NCBI GenBank assembly: GCA_030522415.1
Contig: CM060124.1
Span: 32,841,380-32,905,379 of the forward strand
Source: Channallabes apus
Taxonomy: Eukaryota; Chordata; Actinopteri; Siluriformes; Clariidae
Direction of reading: 5' to 3'
DNA: 64,000 nucleotides
This document shows positions 11,996 through 24,713 of the stretch, piece after piece. The position numbers were made by a program, and so were the translations under genes. The notes beneath the pieces are model-generated. The model ran no database searches. It saw only the letters and a list, made by a program, of their open reading frames with translations, and was not told the DNA's origin. Position 1 is the first letter of the stretch. Each line of letters starts with the position of its first letter.

Positions 11996-12400
11996 TAGTC
12001 CGCACCAGTCAGAAAAATCGTTTCCCTTTAAAACTTTAATCCCTGTAGTCCGCACGCAGATTCAAATCATGACGTCACTCGCTACCTAACGCTGAGAAGG
12101 CGAACGAGGATTTTAACAGTTTTTCTCTCATTTTAAAGTGTTTTTACGAACTTTTTGAATTAAACAACAACCCTATGCAAAATAATCGAGTGTATTTTCA
12201 CTTTTTGTTGTATATTTGAAGATAATTCAGATGTTTTAAGCCGCTGCAAAAGGCTGGTTTGCTGGGCGAGTCCTGACATCACGACTTATTACACCTACAT
12301 TAGCTGTGTGATGATGTGATACTGGTTTATTCTAAATATATTTAAGGTTATACTTTGTAATTTATTATAGCATGTAACTCAAGGGTAGAGTGTATCTATC

Positions 12401-12430
12401 TATCTCTCTCTCTCTCTCTCTCTCTTTCTC
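12401..12430 (+). repeat. CT microsatellite
   Basis: A simple TC run just before the left-arm segment CAGCACCTGAAAACC. The right arm has a GATA run (22648-22663) at the equivalent place, so this simple repeat has diverged between the arms. Confidence 0.85.
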
Positions 12431-12504
12431 AGCACCTGAAAACCATGATATACTGTATGGATATCCATGATAAAACAGACATAATTCATCATGTACTGAT
12501 GCAG

Positions 12505-13397
12505 TTTTTCTTGACTGGTCCTCTAGAGGTCTTATATCTATCAAAAACCTGTATGATAAAGGTATATTCTTGTCATTTTCGGAGTTGTCAGAAAAGTTTA
12601 ATCTTCCCGGAACACATCTTTTTCGTTTCTTTCAGATCAGACATTTTGTACAAAATGAGTTTCCACAATTTCCTAACCTTCCTCCTGACTCGAAAATGGA
12701 CACCATTCTTGCTCTTAAACCACACAGTAAAAGGTTAATTTCTGTCATATACGAATCAATTGGCGCGTTAAACTCTTACTCCACTGAATCATTGAAGAAT
12801 GCATGGGAGCAGGAAGTTGGGGTTTCTATGAGCGAAACAGAATGGGATCATGCACTCGATCTAATTAACTCTTCCTCAATATGTGCACGACACAGACTGA
12901 TGCAGTGCAAGATTCTTCACAGAGCACACTATACTAACGCCAGATTAGCCAAAATATACCAGGACAGAAATGACACTTGCAATAGGTGCGGACAGTCTCC
13001 TGCAAATCACACGCATATGTTCTGGTCCTGTCCAAGACTGACAGAGCTCTGGTCTAAAATATTTTATACTTTCGAAAAATCCTTTGGATTGTCAATTTCT
13101 CCAAATCCTTTAACAGCTCTATTCGGAATTCCTCTCGAACCAAATTTATCTTCGACAACTCAAGCCATTGTTGCTTTCACCACACTATTGGCCAGGAGGC
13201 TTATTCTCCTCAAGTGGAAACATGCGTCCCCTCCTTCGTATGGGAGATGGATAAAAGAAATTCTTTTATGTTTAAAGCTGGAAAAAATCAGATTTTCTTT
13301 AAAAGGGTCCTTAAGAACTTTTTATAAAACATGGGAACCAGAGTTAAATTATATTGATACTATTGATCTATTACATGAAGGTGCAGTAGAGGATTGA
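12505..13397 (+). pseudogene. L1 ORF2 C-terminal fragment
   Basis: The long frame (12570-13397, open through to the stop) encodes the region after the reverse transcriptase of an L1-type ORF2, recognisable by SSICARHRLMQCKILHRAHY and the zinc-knuckle-like CNRCGQSPANHTHMFWSCP. Endonuclease and reverse transcriptase domains are absent, so this is a 5'-truncated copy. The stop is followed by a T-rich tract and a short 3' region. Confidence 0.85.
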
Positions 13398-13549
13398 TTT
13401 TTTTTTTTTTTTAATTATTATTATTATTTATTTATTTATTTTTAAATGTGTGTAGTTTGGTTGTTTATTTGTATAGTTTTGTGGTTAGGGTGGGAGGAGG
13501 GAGGGTTTGGGGTGGGTTGAAAAGTAAAAATTTGAAAGGCACGTTTTTG

Positions 13550-14060
13550 TATATTTAAATTCAAATTTTATTAGTCACATACACAATCATACACAGTATA
13601 ATATGCAGTGAAATGGGCCAGGGGTAGCTCAGTGGTTAAGGCATTGGACTACGGTTCGGAAGATCCCAGGTTCAAACCCCACAACCACCAAGTTGCCACT
13701 GTTGGGCCCTTGAGCAAGGCCCTTAACCCTCAACTGCTCAGATGTATAATGAGATAAAAAAAAAAAAAAAAAAATGTAAGTCGCTCTGGATAAGAGCGTC
13801 TGCCAAATGCCTAAATGTAAATGTAAATGTATACGACCGCCAGTGACCTTAAAAAAAAAAAAAAATCTTGTACGTAAAATAAATAATCAATAAAAAGGAA
13901 ATACTAAAGAAATAATTTTAACTAGTAAAATTTGTAAAATTAACTGTGCATAAGGGCATAATAAAATATTGCAAAAATATAGAAATATGGTATTAAAGTG
14001 TCCGTGGTTGTGCAAATATGCATGAAAGGTGACATGTGCAATTGTCCAGATGTATGAGTA
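13550..14060 (-). repeat. Interspersed repeat X, split by a SINE
   Basis: TCAAATTTTATTAGTCACATACAC and the downstream part (AATAAAAAGGAAATACTAAAG, GGGCATAATAAAATATTGCA) match 56583-56850; the first 60 bp also match 23546-23616. The AAATTC-type end suggests the 3' end of a non-LTR retroelement lying on the minus strand. The family is not identified. Confidence 0.6.
13613..13830 (+). mobile_element. tRNA-derived SINE (family 2)
   Basis: The tRNA-like head GGGGTAGCTCAGTGGTTAAG with B box GGTTCAAACCCC is followed by the body TTGCCACTGTTGGGCCCTTG, an A tract (13757-13774) and an AAATGTAAATG tail. The same body is present at 60000-60240. Confidence 0.85.
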
Positions 14061-14387
14061 TTTAGTGCAAGTGTGTATGAATGTGTCCATGATTGTTCAG
14101 TCAGTGTTGTGAGCTTAAAAGATGTTATTAGTACTATGTTGTATCTTTTGTTAAATGCTAATAAATATAATTTGGGAAGAAAAAAAACAGACATAATTGG
14201 CACAGCACATGTTATAATATAACTTTTAAATTAAATAATGTATCTGAATTGGTTATTTTACTTAAATTTCACAAAGTATGGAAACTTGAAGTTCATTACA
14301 AATGTTAACTGGGTGAATTGATTTCGAGGAGTCTCTTGTGAAAAATAGTGTTTTAAAAAAAATATCATCTTACTGTATTACCTAAGC

Positions 14388-16039
14388 CAGTGGTTCTCAA
14401 ACTTTTTCTGTCATTCCCCACTTAAGGGGGTGAGCGAATTTTCAAGCCCCACTTGTCAACAAAATAATAACGAAATCGGCCAAGTTTACTGTTTATTGAA
14501 ATATCAATTCCTAAACCAATACGATCAAACACCACCAAGTTAAAAACAGATAAAATACATGTGCAATTGTTATACAAGGCTTACGTTGTCACTTATCTTT
14601 GCACAATTGACCCCATGTTTATTAGCTGCTCAGCAATCGTTTGTAGTTTTTTTTGCACTGGCCAATTCTGTATGCAACTTTGAATGAAGCCATTTGTGCT
14701 TCGCTGTCCACTGATTCAGATTTTACCATGCGATTCTCCTGCTGTCTGTATTCTGCCAGCTTTCTTTCAAAGACGTCCAGTGGTTTATTAATGTGACTGG
14801 AGTGTGTTGTCTCTAAGTGTCTTCCTAATTTGTTGGGTCTCATGCGGTCTGCTGCCAGCGGTTTAAGACACAAAACACACACGAGCCTCTCCTCTGCCCC
14901 CACCATCACCACCATGAATCCAAGCTCAACATAGGCTTCATTAGTGGTGGGTGATATAACCAAAATCCAAAATATCACGGTAGAAGCAATTTTCTAACTC
15001 AATATATATCACAATATAGCAATTTGTATCTGAAAATGCATAAATAAAAATGAAAACAAAGAAATTGTTTTACATAAGTTTTTTTTATGTAATTTTATTT
15101 AAACTGTGAATTGCTGAGGTTTGCCGCATTCTTTTTACTTTGGCCATATTTGTTTGGATGTTTGGATTTCAGATGATAGAAAAGGTTTGACGTGTTTCCA
15201 CCACTTGTTAAAACAGTGCACTTGCGTACCTTCCAAATCACGTTCATCTCATTCGTATCACTTTTCTTCTACACAAACCAATTCCACACCACAGACGAGG
15301 CAGCTTTTCTCTTTACAATCTCCTCGTTGTTGGTTTCGTCACATGTAAGCAAACTCACTGCTGCTGCAGCGTCTTCTTCCATTGTCGAAGTGTATGTGAA
15401 GCCAAACACATCAAAAGTGGGACGAAACCGTGGCACCCGATTGAACCGAATATCTGCGCAAAGACAGCGCAGCGCGACTCGATAGCGCAGTGATGATCTG
15501 GTTTATTTGCGCAGCCCGGTGGATCGCGCAGCGCCGCTCGAATCACAAACCTGCGCGACTCACTGTGTTTTATTTAAAAACAATTTATTTAAAATGTCAG
15601 GACTGTTTAATATTGTTTCCGCCTTGCCATGCCTGGATTGTACGTGCGCATCCCAGCAGGGTAAAATGTATTTTGATGGTCGGCGCGGTTTATTTCTGTC
15701 AGAGTCGCGCAGCGCTGCCCAGTGGCTCGCGCAGGTTTGTGATTCGAGCAGCTGCTTAAGTTTGTCCGACGTTAAACCGTTATTGTTCCACTATGGTTCC
15801 ACTTTTTCTCCCGGCCCACAACTGATGTTATTTTAAATTTACTTGTATTAATTATCCATTTATTTGTGTGTGATTGTTTAGTTTTGAGTGTACGCTCTTC
15901 ATTATCAATAAAGAAAAGCATGAATTAGAATAGGTACTTTCCTGTTATTTTCCACTAATTTCCTCCCGTTCATTGCGCCCCACCTGTCATGTCTATATTC
16001 CCCACTAGTGGGGCGCGCCCCACACTTTGAGAACCACTG
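14388..16039 (-). mobile_element. hAT (Charlie-like) element with 8-bp target duplication
   Basis: Termini are CAGTGGTTCTCAAACTTT and AAAGTTTGAGAACCACTG. ACCTAAGC flanks both sides (14380-14387, 16040-16047). The right arm of the inverted duplication keeps the empty site with one ACCTAAGC. The element is non-autonomous: only the N-terminal BED-finger part of a transposase is left. GC-rich sequence around 15430-15740 contains repeated GCGCAGCG/AATCACAAACCTGCG words whose origin I do not recognise. Confidence 0.9.
14622..14929 (-). pseudogene. hAT transposase BED-finger fragment (ZBED5/SCAND3-like)
   Basis: The minus-strand frame has a BED-type finger, CVLCLKPLAADRMRPNKLGR then HLETTHSSH, followed by a KLAEYRQQENRM segment and KVAYRIGQCKK. 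This order is that of the ZBED5/FAM200-like hAT transposases. The frame ends after KKNYKRLLSS without any catalytic domain. Confidence 0.8.
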
Positions 16040-16117
16040 ACCTAAGCACACATGTCTCTGAGGCAGTTTCAGACATCCCTGATACTTCCACAGCCAATAG
16101 TGAGGGGGAAACAGATT

Positions 16118-16678
16118 TTCCTGATCACGGGCATCCAGTATGGTTTTACGCCCTTGACCCTTACGCACAGAGATTGTTCCAGATTCTCTGAATCTTCGGA
16201 TGATATTATGCACAGTTGATGATGATAACTGCAAAGTCTTTGCAATGTTTCGCTGGGTAAGACCTTTCTGATATTGCTCCACTATCTTTCTGCACAACAT
16301 TGTGGGAATTGGTGATCCTCTACCCATCTTGGCTTCTGAGAGACACTGCCACTCTGAGAAGCTCTTTTTATACCCAATCATGTTGCCAATTAACCTAATT
16401 ACTGTTAATTGGTCTTCCAGCTCTACGTTATGCTCAAATTTACTTTTTCCAGCCTCTTATTGCTACTTGTCCCAACTTTTTTGGGATTTGTTGACACCGT
16501 GAAATTTGGAATCAGCATATTTTTCCTTTAAAATTATACATTTTCTCGGATTAAACTTTTGATCTGTCATCTATGTTCTATTCTGAATAAAATATTGACA
16601 TTTGCCATCTCCACATCATTGCATTCAGTTTTTATTCACAATTTGTTTAGTGTCCCAACTTTTTTGGAATCCGGTTTG
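16118..16678 (-). mobile_element. Tc1-like element, truncated, N-terminal half
   Basis: The right end is TGGAATCCGGTTTG followed by TA, the same family as 3101-3835. The minus-strand frame from 16327 encodes the helix-turn-helix half of a Tc1 transposase: MGRGSPIPTMLCRKIVEQYQ, then GLTQRNIAKTLQLSSSTVHN and ARDQEN. An inner CCCAACTTTTTTGGGATTTG (about 16472) is a second internal repeat of the IR/DR type. The left end is missing, truncated against the inverted-duplication arm. Confidence 0.85.
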
Positions 16679-18510
16679 TATATACGCAGCAAAAAAAGAA
16701 ACGCCCCTTTTTCAGGACTGTGTATTTCAACAATAATGTTGTAAAAATCCAAATAACTTTACAGATCTTCATTGTAAAGGGTTTAAACAATGTTTTCCAT
16801 GCATGTTCAATTAACCATAATCAATTAATTAACATGCACCTGTGGAATGCTCGTTAAGACCTTAACAGCTTACAGAAAGTAGGCATTTAAGGTCACAGTT
16901 GTAAAAACGCAGGACACTAAAGAGACTCGTCTACCGACTGTGAAAAACACCCAAAGAAAGACACCCAGGGTCGCTGCTCATCTGCGTGAACGTGCATTAG
17001 GCATGCTGCAGGGGGACATGAGGACTGCTGATGTGGCTATAGGGCAATAAATCGCCATGTCCGCACCGTGAGACGCCTAAGACGGCGCTACAGGGAGACA
17101 GGAAGGACAGCTGATCATCCTCGCAGTGGAAGACCACGTGTAACAACACCTGCACAGGATGGGTACATCCGAATATCACACCTACGTGACAGGTACAGGA
17201 TGGCCACAACAACTGCCCGAGTCACACCAGGAACACACAATCCCTCCACAGGGATTAAAGTTCTCCGTCGTTACGACGGATTTCCGTCAATCACACTGTT
17301 CCGCCTGTCCGTAATGTTTAAAATTCACTTTTCATACTTTTAATGCTGTGTATATATAGGCTTACATGGGTGTTAAATTAAGGAAAGACAGTGTATTCCG
17401 CCTGCTGAGGAGGATGTGATCAAAGCCTGGAGTGGAGCGACTGCACGTTCCTCTCTCCACTCTAAGCGTTTTGTTATCACTCCGGTATGGATCCACTCCG
17501 GGTTTTGGTTTAGTTTTGAAGAACTACATGTCAGGCTGAGGTATAACTATATTTAAGATAGCATGGACACACTTAATGCAGGAAGGCTCCGATGTTTCGG
17601 AGATTGATAAAAGTGTAAATAAATAAATGGAGATGGGCTTGGCTTAGCGAAATTGGGGAGAATGGCAAGCCTTTTAGTTCATGGACTAAAAAAAAATCAG
17701 ACATCCAGGTAGGTGTCTCTGCACAGTATGCCACAGGAAACTTCAATATGGCAATAATGACAAAAACAAAGTGCGAGTTCGCCATCAGTCAGCAGCTCGT
17801 CACAATGCTGCGGTTCGTGCTCTAACAGTACACATGCTCCCTGTCTGCTGCCACAAGAACCACAACGGAGATTCACACATCTGTGGCCGACCGTGTGCGC
17901 GATGTAAAAGTGCGCTTATGTTCTTTCATAGCGGAGCATGACCTGTCGCTCACAGTCAGTGGCGGTTTTAGGGTAGGGCGAAGTGGGCAGCCGTTTTTTT
18001 ATGTCACGTGGGGGGCTGCACACGAACCTGGAGTAAAAAATAATAATCTGTGCCGCTAAGCGGTTTTCTATTATCTGTGATACCTGCGCTCGCGCCGCCC
18101 CTGACTGAGCAGCATAGGAGCTGAGCGAGCGGAGAGGGGGGGGGGGGTGCAGAGAGGAGGGGGGGGGGGGGGGGATGGGGGGTTCAGCGGAGAGGAGAGC
18201 GGATGAGGCGGGGGGGGGGGGAGTACAGTTCACCTCTCCCAAATGAAGCGGACAAGAAGGGGGCTAAATGATGTCTACCTGACTTTCTTACAAATAACGC
18301 ACATTTCATTCAAAATATTATAAACACACACCAGTAATTTGCACTTTTTTCATGTATTTAATTGTGTGAAATGGCAAATAAAAATAGATAATAAAAGCGA
18401 TGATGATGTGGAGGTGAATTGGTTTAGTCTTGACTTCTGGTCGTGAGTGACAGCGTTAAGGGGAAATCTGCTGATTGTCGAATCGTCGATTATAAAGTAT
18501 AAACACAGCG

Positions 18511-18603
18511 ATGGAGAGAAAAAGGCCAAAGCTGTCAGGGGTCCAATTTAGAAACAAAAGTAAAGAAGATGAGGAGAAACGGATAAAAGATAAAGATATA
18601 TAA
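18511..18603 (+). pseudogene. hAT transposase N-terminal stub (ZMYM1-like)
   Basis: A 30-codon frame begins MERKRPKLSGVQFRNK and continues with a KEDEEKR stretch, the usual start of ZMYM1-like hAT transposases in fish. It then meets a stop. The catalytic region that should follow is missing up to 19098. Confidence 0.65.
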
Positions 18604-18729
18604 CAATGTTCTCTCTGTATGATTAAGTTATTCATGTCATCATCTTAATTAGTGGTATAACGTTAACTCTTAGGTTTGTTAGCCTTCTTACTTATGATGC
18701 TTGCTATGCTTACCTTGTTAAAAACACAG

Positions 18730-18760
<31 letters not shown>

Positions 18761-19097
18761 AAAAGCCTAATTTACAAACCATCACAGAAATTCTAATGGT
18801 TTCTATTAAATACCACAAAATGTAACCACAAAATGATGCTTTGCAGCAAGACTGCAGCAAGTACAGTTATTTATTTCCATTGTTTATTATGTTAATGTTG
18901 GCTATAGCCAATATATTTACAGTATACTGTAAATAGCCAGTTTAATTTACATATGTGTAGATAGTTTAAAATTTTCCATTTGCTATAACTCTGTTACGTG
19001 ACAAAGCATATAATTTGAGGCAGAAATTAACCAAGGAGCTAATTGTTCCTCCCTTAGATTAGATTAATAAAGTGTCTAATGACTGCCATCAAAAACC

Positions 19098-19349
19098 ATG
19101 AGCCTCTTTGAGCTTCTCACTTTTCTGCACGATAAGGATCTATCTGAGATCTACCCCAACTTTTGGACTGCTCTCAGGATTGCACTTACATTGCCAGTGA
19201 CTGTAGCTCAAGCAGAGAGGAGCTTTTCCAAACTCAGGTTAATCAAGACATACCTGAGGTCCACCATGTCTCAGGAACGGCTCACTGGCCTCGCTGTCAT
19301 AAGCAGAAATCATGCAATAGGGGAGCAGATCTCATATGATGTCATTTAG
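19098..19349 (+). pseudogene. hAT C-terminal dimerisation domain
   Basis: The frame encodes the conserved hAT dimerisation region: YPNFWTALRIALTLPVTVAQ, AERSFSKLRLIKTYLRSTMS and QERLTGLAVISRNHAI. The stop codon coincides with the start of the inserted TAGGGCTGCACGATAT end. With the stub at 18511, this shows the autonomous parent was a ZMYM1-like hAT element. Confidence 0.9.
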
Positions 19350-19507
19350 GGCTGCACGATATATCGAAAAAATATCGTTATCGCGATAATGGCATGCGCG
19401 ATAACCATATCGCAAGGAGTTGCGATAAATACTTTATTTTCCAAGCATTTGTGTGTCCAAATTTGACCAATCAGATGGGCCCTTACTATGTTTATACCCG
19501 CTTATAT

Positions 19508-19585
<78 letters not shown>

Positions 19586-19715
19586 TATATCTTTATACTT
19601 CATTCTGTCGCGAACTAAGCTCGGGTGATCAGAAGACTTAGCGATTAGCCGTTAGCCACGATTAGCTGTTAGCCGCGATTAGCCGTTAGCCCTTTATAGA
19701 CGGTAAACCCAACGC
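19347..19715. mobile_element. Half of a TAGGGCTGCACGATAT hAT-type MITE
   Basis: It matches the reverse complement of 29475 down to about 29165 (terminus TAGGGCTGCACGATATATCG, then TATACCCGCTTATATC and GACGGTAAACCCAA). The other terminus is missing. It contains a long TA run. Confidence 0.85.
19513..19582. repeat. TA microsatellite
   Basis: A simple run of about 35 TA units inside the MITE half; the sister copy has about 15 units at 29281-29312. Confidence 0.95.
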
Positions 19716-20536
19716 CGGGAGGGAGTCTCGCCCAGGGCGCACTTCAGTGTAGAACCGCCACTGGTCACAGTCTCACAACCACTAGTTAATTTAATGCAAT
19801 CAGTTGTCAAAGACAAGAGTGCACTTTCAAGATTGTCTATGTCTAATGCACATGCCTACTACTTGCACACATGGCATTGCTGCTTACTGGAAATCCGATT
19901 TGTCATCTAAGCTGAAAACGAAGATGTTTTCTTTAAGATACATAAAACATGCACTGAAAAAGCACTTTTTGGAATTTAATGGTGGTGCTATTACTTTTTT
20001 CTGTTAATTATTAAGAGTTTCACAAAACATTGTTTGGTGTTATAAGATAAATAAAAACATGCACTGAAAAGATATGTGGTAGATGGTTGATTATTTGTCA
20101 AGGTATATTTTTTTCAAAGATTACAAATAGCTTTTAAAATATGCAAACTGGCAATATTAAAGCAGTTTAATCTCCCCTAAAGCTATTGGTCTTGACTATT
20201 TAAATAAAGTGTTTGTTAAAGGAATATGGCTCGGCCTGAAAAAAGTTCAGTCAGAAGACTTTTTTTCACTTTAATCCCTGCCTCCATCTCACAGCAAGAA
20301 CTGACAAATCTGGTCCAGTCCATGAGGAGGAGATGCACTGCAGTACTTCAAGCAGCTGGTGGCCACCAGATACTGACTGCTACTGACTGGCTCCTTTCAT
20401 TCAGGGACACATTGGGAAACATTTTTACTTTATGTCTTATGGTGTCGACTCTTTTAGTGTTCATACAAATATTTACACATTAAGTTTACTGAAAGTAAAA
20501 ACAGCTGAAAGTCAGAGGACGTTTCTCTTTTTGCTG

Positions 20537-20537
20537 A

Positions 20538-20584
<47 letters not shown>
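20537..20584 (+). repeat. TG/TA microsatellite
   Basis: A TG run passing into a TA run at the junction of two Tc1 elements. The complementary TA/AC run lies at the other side of the next Tc1 (22183-22245). Confidence 0.9.

Positions 20585-22182
<1,598 letters not shown>

Positions 22183-22245
<63 letters not shown>
22183..22245. repeat. TA/AC microsatellite
   Basis: A TA run followed by an AC run at the right edge of the Tc1 element. It creates the Cys/Val-rich artefact frame on the minus strand. Confidence 0.95.
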
Positions 22246-22247
<2 letters not shown>

Positions 22248-22299
22248 AAAATAATGCTTCAAAAGCACTGTCTTTCAATTGAAGTATGGGATGGGAAAC

Positions 22300-23091
22300 A
22301 TTTTCCTGGGCATCAGGAAAATCTGTTTCCCCCTCACTATTGGCTGTGGAAGTATCAGGGATGTCTGAAACTGCCTCAGAGACATGTGTGCTTAGGTAAT
22401 ACAGTGAGATGATATTTTTTAAAAACACTATTTTTCACAAGAGACTCCTCGAAATCAATTCACCCAGTTTCATTTGTAATGAACTTCAAGTTTCCATACT
22501 TTGTGAAATTTAAGTAAAATAACCAATTCAGATACATTATTTAATTTAAAAGTTATATTATAACATGTGCTGTGCCAATTATGTCTGTTTTATCATGGAT
22601 ATCCATACAGTATATCATGGTTTTCAGGTGCTGAGAAAGAGATAGATAGATAGATAGATAGATGAGTGTGGTGTCCTATAATTGCTGTACCTGTGTGTTT
22701 GATATGTAACCAGGTGGTTTAATAGAACTGGATGTTTGAGTGGGTTAAAAAAAGTTTCCTGGTTATCACGAGTATACACTCTACCCTTGAGTTACATGCT
22801 ATAATAAATTACAAAGTATAACCTTAAATATATTTAGAATAAACCAGTATCACATCATCACACAGCTAATGTAGGTGTAATAAGTCGTGATGTCAGGACT
22901 CGCCCAACCAAAACCTTTGAATTATCTTCAAATATACAAAAAAAGTGAAAATACACTCGATTATTTTGCATAGGGTTGTTGTTTAATTCAAAAAGTTCGT
23001 AAAAACACTTTAAAATGAGAGAAAAACTGTTAAAATCCTCGTTCGCCTTCTCAGCGTTAGGTAGCGAGTGACGTCATGATTTGAATCTGCG
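22300..23091. repeat. Right arm of the large inverted duplication (empty-site state)
   Basis: This is the reverse complement of the cleaned left arm. It lacks the L1 and hAT insertions and shows one copy each of their target sites. It has about 120 bp not seen in the left arm (about 22645-22770) and differs around 22905. The minus-strand frame from 22377 encodes STHVSEAVSDIPDTSTANSE followed by DAQENVSHPILQL, a coding-like piece of unknown protein. Confidence 0.8.
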
Positions 23092-23545
23092 CGCGACCGG
23101 GGACACATAGGGAAACTGAATTTCCCGGAACACCGGCGATCTTCCTGCAGATCCATCAGGTAATCCGTTGGCCGATCAAAACAGCCCAGCCACACATTTT
23201 TTCATCTTTAATGTGAATACAGAGAGGCATAGGCTAGTTATGAAATTGTCATACAAATGGTAAGTCTTGTCATGATACACATTCAAACGTGATATTGTCT
23301 ATATTATCTATACAGATTTTTTTTACAGATTTATACCAAATTGCATAGTGACATTGCATGACATTACCTAGGTTACTATAACAATGTTTTGAGAAATAAT
23401 ATTTGGTGAGATAAAGTCTATAACTGTACCAATGATTCCTTTATCAATCAGGTAGTCTATGACTTTTTACTTAAATTATTATCAAAGTTAATGATTATCA
23501 AAACATAACAGATTCCCAATATTTTTTCTGTTCTATAGGAGCATC
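23092..23545. other. Probable 5' part of the Harbinger element
   Basis: GC-rich start (GCGCGACCGGGGACAC) and then AT-rich sequence leading to the transposase. I see no open frame of note. Confidence 0.35.
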
Positions 23546-23616
23546 AAATTCAAATTCAAATTCAAATTTTATTTGTCACATACACAGTCAAATGCAGTGA
23601 AATGCTTTTTGCGACC
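23546..23616 (-). repeat. Interspersed repeat X, short 3' end
   Basis: Four AAATTC-like units, then ATTTTATTTGTCACATACAC and a CAGTGAAATG tail, the same end as at 13550 and 56583. It is inserted directly before the transposase coding region. Confidence 0.7.
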
Positions 23617-23619
23617 AGG

Positions 23620-24713
23620 GTCGCGACGGCAGCCATTTCCCAGGCGCCATCATATGCATCCGTGCATATGGGCATATGCACGGAGTGATTGCTGGTGGTC
23701 TCACATTTACAACACCTGGACAGACAAAGAATGGCTATCCAACTTCCGGATGTGCAGATCCAGTTTTGATTATCTCTGTGACATTCTCCGGCCATGGCTA
23801 AAACGCCAAAACACAAGATTTAGACAGGCTATACTGTACCTGTAGAGAACCGTGTCGCCATTTGTATTTGGAGATTGGCCACCAATCTGGAGTTTCGGTC
23901 AATCTCTCACCTCTTTGCTGTTGGGATATCAACATGCTGCATCATCACTCAAGAGGTTGTAACCGCTATAAATTCAGTTTTGAAGCCTATGTACCTCAAG
24001 CATCCCTCAGCAGCAGAGCTACGCCTAATTGTACAGGGTTTTCGTGACCGGTGGAGATTTCCTCAAGTGGCAGGTGCCATTGATGGGACACACATTACGA
24101 TTAGAGCTCCATCAAAAAACTCATCCGATTACTACAACAGAACAGCTATTCCATTATTTTGCAGGGTGTGGTCGACCATAGGATGAGATTTTGGGACATA
24201 AATGTGGGGCGACCAGGCAAGGTACATGATGCCCGTGTTTTCTCCCTCTCATCATTGTATGAGCTAGCCAGTGCAGGAACTCTTTTACCTCACTGGAGTG
24301 AAGCATTTGAGGGGGTCGATGTGCCTCTTCTTTTGTTAGGAGATTCAGCCTATCCTTTACTACCGTGGCTGATGAAACCTTACCCAGAAGGTGGAAGAAT
24401 AACACCACAGCAGCTAAATTTCAATCACAAACTTAGTCAAGCCCGTATGACAGTTGAGCGTGCCTTTGGCCGTCTCAGAGGCCGTTGGCGCTGCCTTTTG
24501 AAATTAAATGACACCCATATAACTTTCATAAGTCGCACAGTGTCTGCTTGCTGTGTGCTACATAATTATTGTGAGTACCACAATGAGGAATATGTTGAGG
24601 GAGATACTGAAGTAGAGGAGGCCGAGAGTGGGGGACATCAGGAGCAGGTTCCTGGTCAACAGCAGCCGAAAGACATCAGAGATGCACTGTGTAGCTATTT
24701 TTCTAAAATGTAA
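23620..24713 (+). pseudogene. PIF/Harbinger transposase (HARBI1-like), frameshifted
   Basis: A DDE_Tnp_4-type transposase. In order: an N-terminal region (WLSNFRMCRSSFDYLCDILR), the helix region (LATNLEFRSISHLFAVGIST), the first Asp in VAGAIDGTHITI, the second in INVGRPGKVHDARVF and the Glu in MTVERAFGRLRGRW, ending with YCEYHNEEY and a stop at 24713. Frame changes occur near 23840 and 24155, and a few residues seem missing around YYNRTA. All three catalytic residues are present, but the reading frame is not continuous. The partner Myb-like gene lies downstream in the opposite orientation. Confidence 0.9.

Larger units (their letters stand above)
12487..14183 (+). mobile_element. L1-type LINE 3' fragment with 15-bp target duplication
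   Basis: AAAACAGACATAATT occurs at 12472-12486 and again at 14184-14198, with an A-rich tail before the second copy, the signature of target-primed insertion. The single-copy empty site is preserved in the right arm of the inverted duplication (about 22583-22597). The insert contains the end of ORF2, an AT/G-rich 3' region, an older repeat (13550-14060) and a SINE. Confidence 0.85.
12055..16117. repeat. Left arm of a large inverted duplication (with later insertions)
   Basis: Once the L1 (12487-14183) and hAT (14388-16039) insertions are taken out, three blocks remain: 12055-12486, 14184-14387 and 16040-16117. These match the reverse complement of 23091 down to about 22300. Landmarks shared by both arms are GACGTCA with ACCTAACGCTGAGAAGG, the GATATCCATGATAAAACAG segment, and the frame STHVSEAVSDIPDTSTAN. 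The arm is cut at 16117 by the truncated Tc1. It may be part of a coding exon of an unknown transposon. Confidence 0.75.
17249..20280 (+). mobile_element. hAT-like element, copy B (6-bp target duplication)
   Basis: Termini are CAGGGATTAAAGT and ACTTTAATCCCTG, with CCTCCA on both sides (17243-17248, 20281-20286) inside a Tc1 element. Beyond what copy A has, it holds 18495-19720: the start and end of a ZMYM1-like hAT transposase plus half of a second hAT-type MITE. Poly-G runs lie at about 18137-18215. Confidence 0.85.
16685..20536 (+). mobile_element. Tc1-like element split by hAT copy B
   Basis: Ends are CAGCAAAAAAAGAAACGCCC and GGACGTTTCTCTTTTTGCTG. The left part (to 17248) has coding remnants of the transposase DNA-binding half (RRLRRRYRETGRTADHPRSG, RPRVTTPAQDGYI), with a stop before it. 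The right part resumes at 20281 with CTCACAGCAAGAACTGAC. It is an old, dead copy that was invaded by the hAT element. Confidence 0.8.

Noticed and set aside
15121..15836. Several overlapping plus-strand frames in the hAT element
   Set aside because: No motif; they sit in the GC-rich interior of a non-autonomous element whose coding strand is minus.
19394..19641. Frames rich in Tyr-Ile repeats
   Set aside because: Translation of the TA microsatellite.
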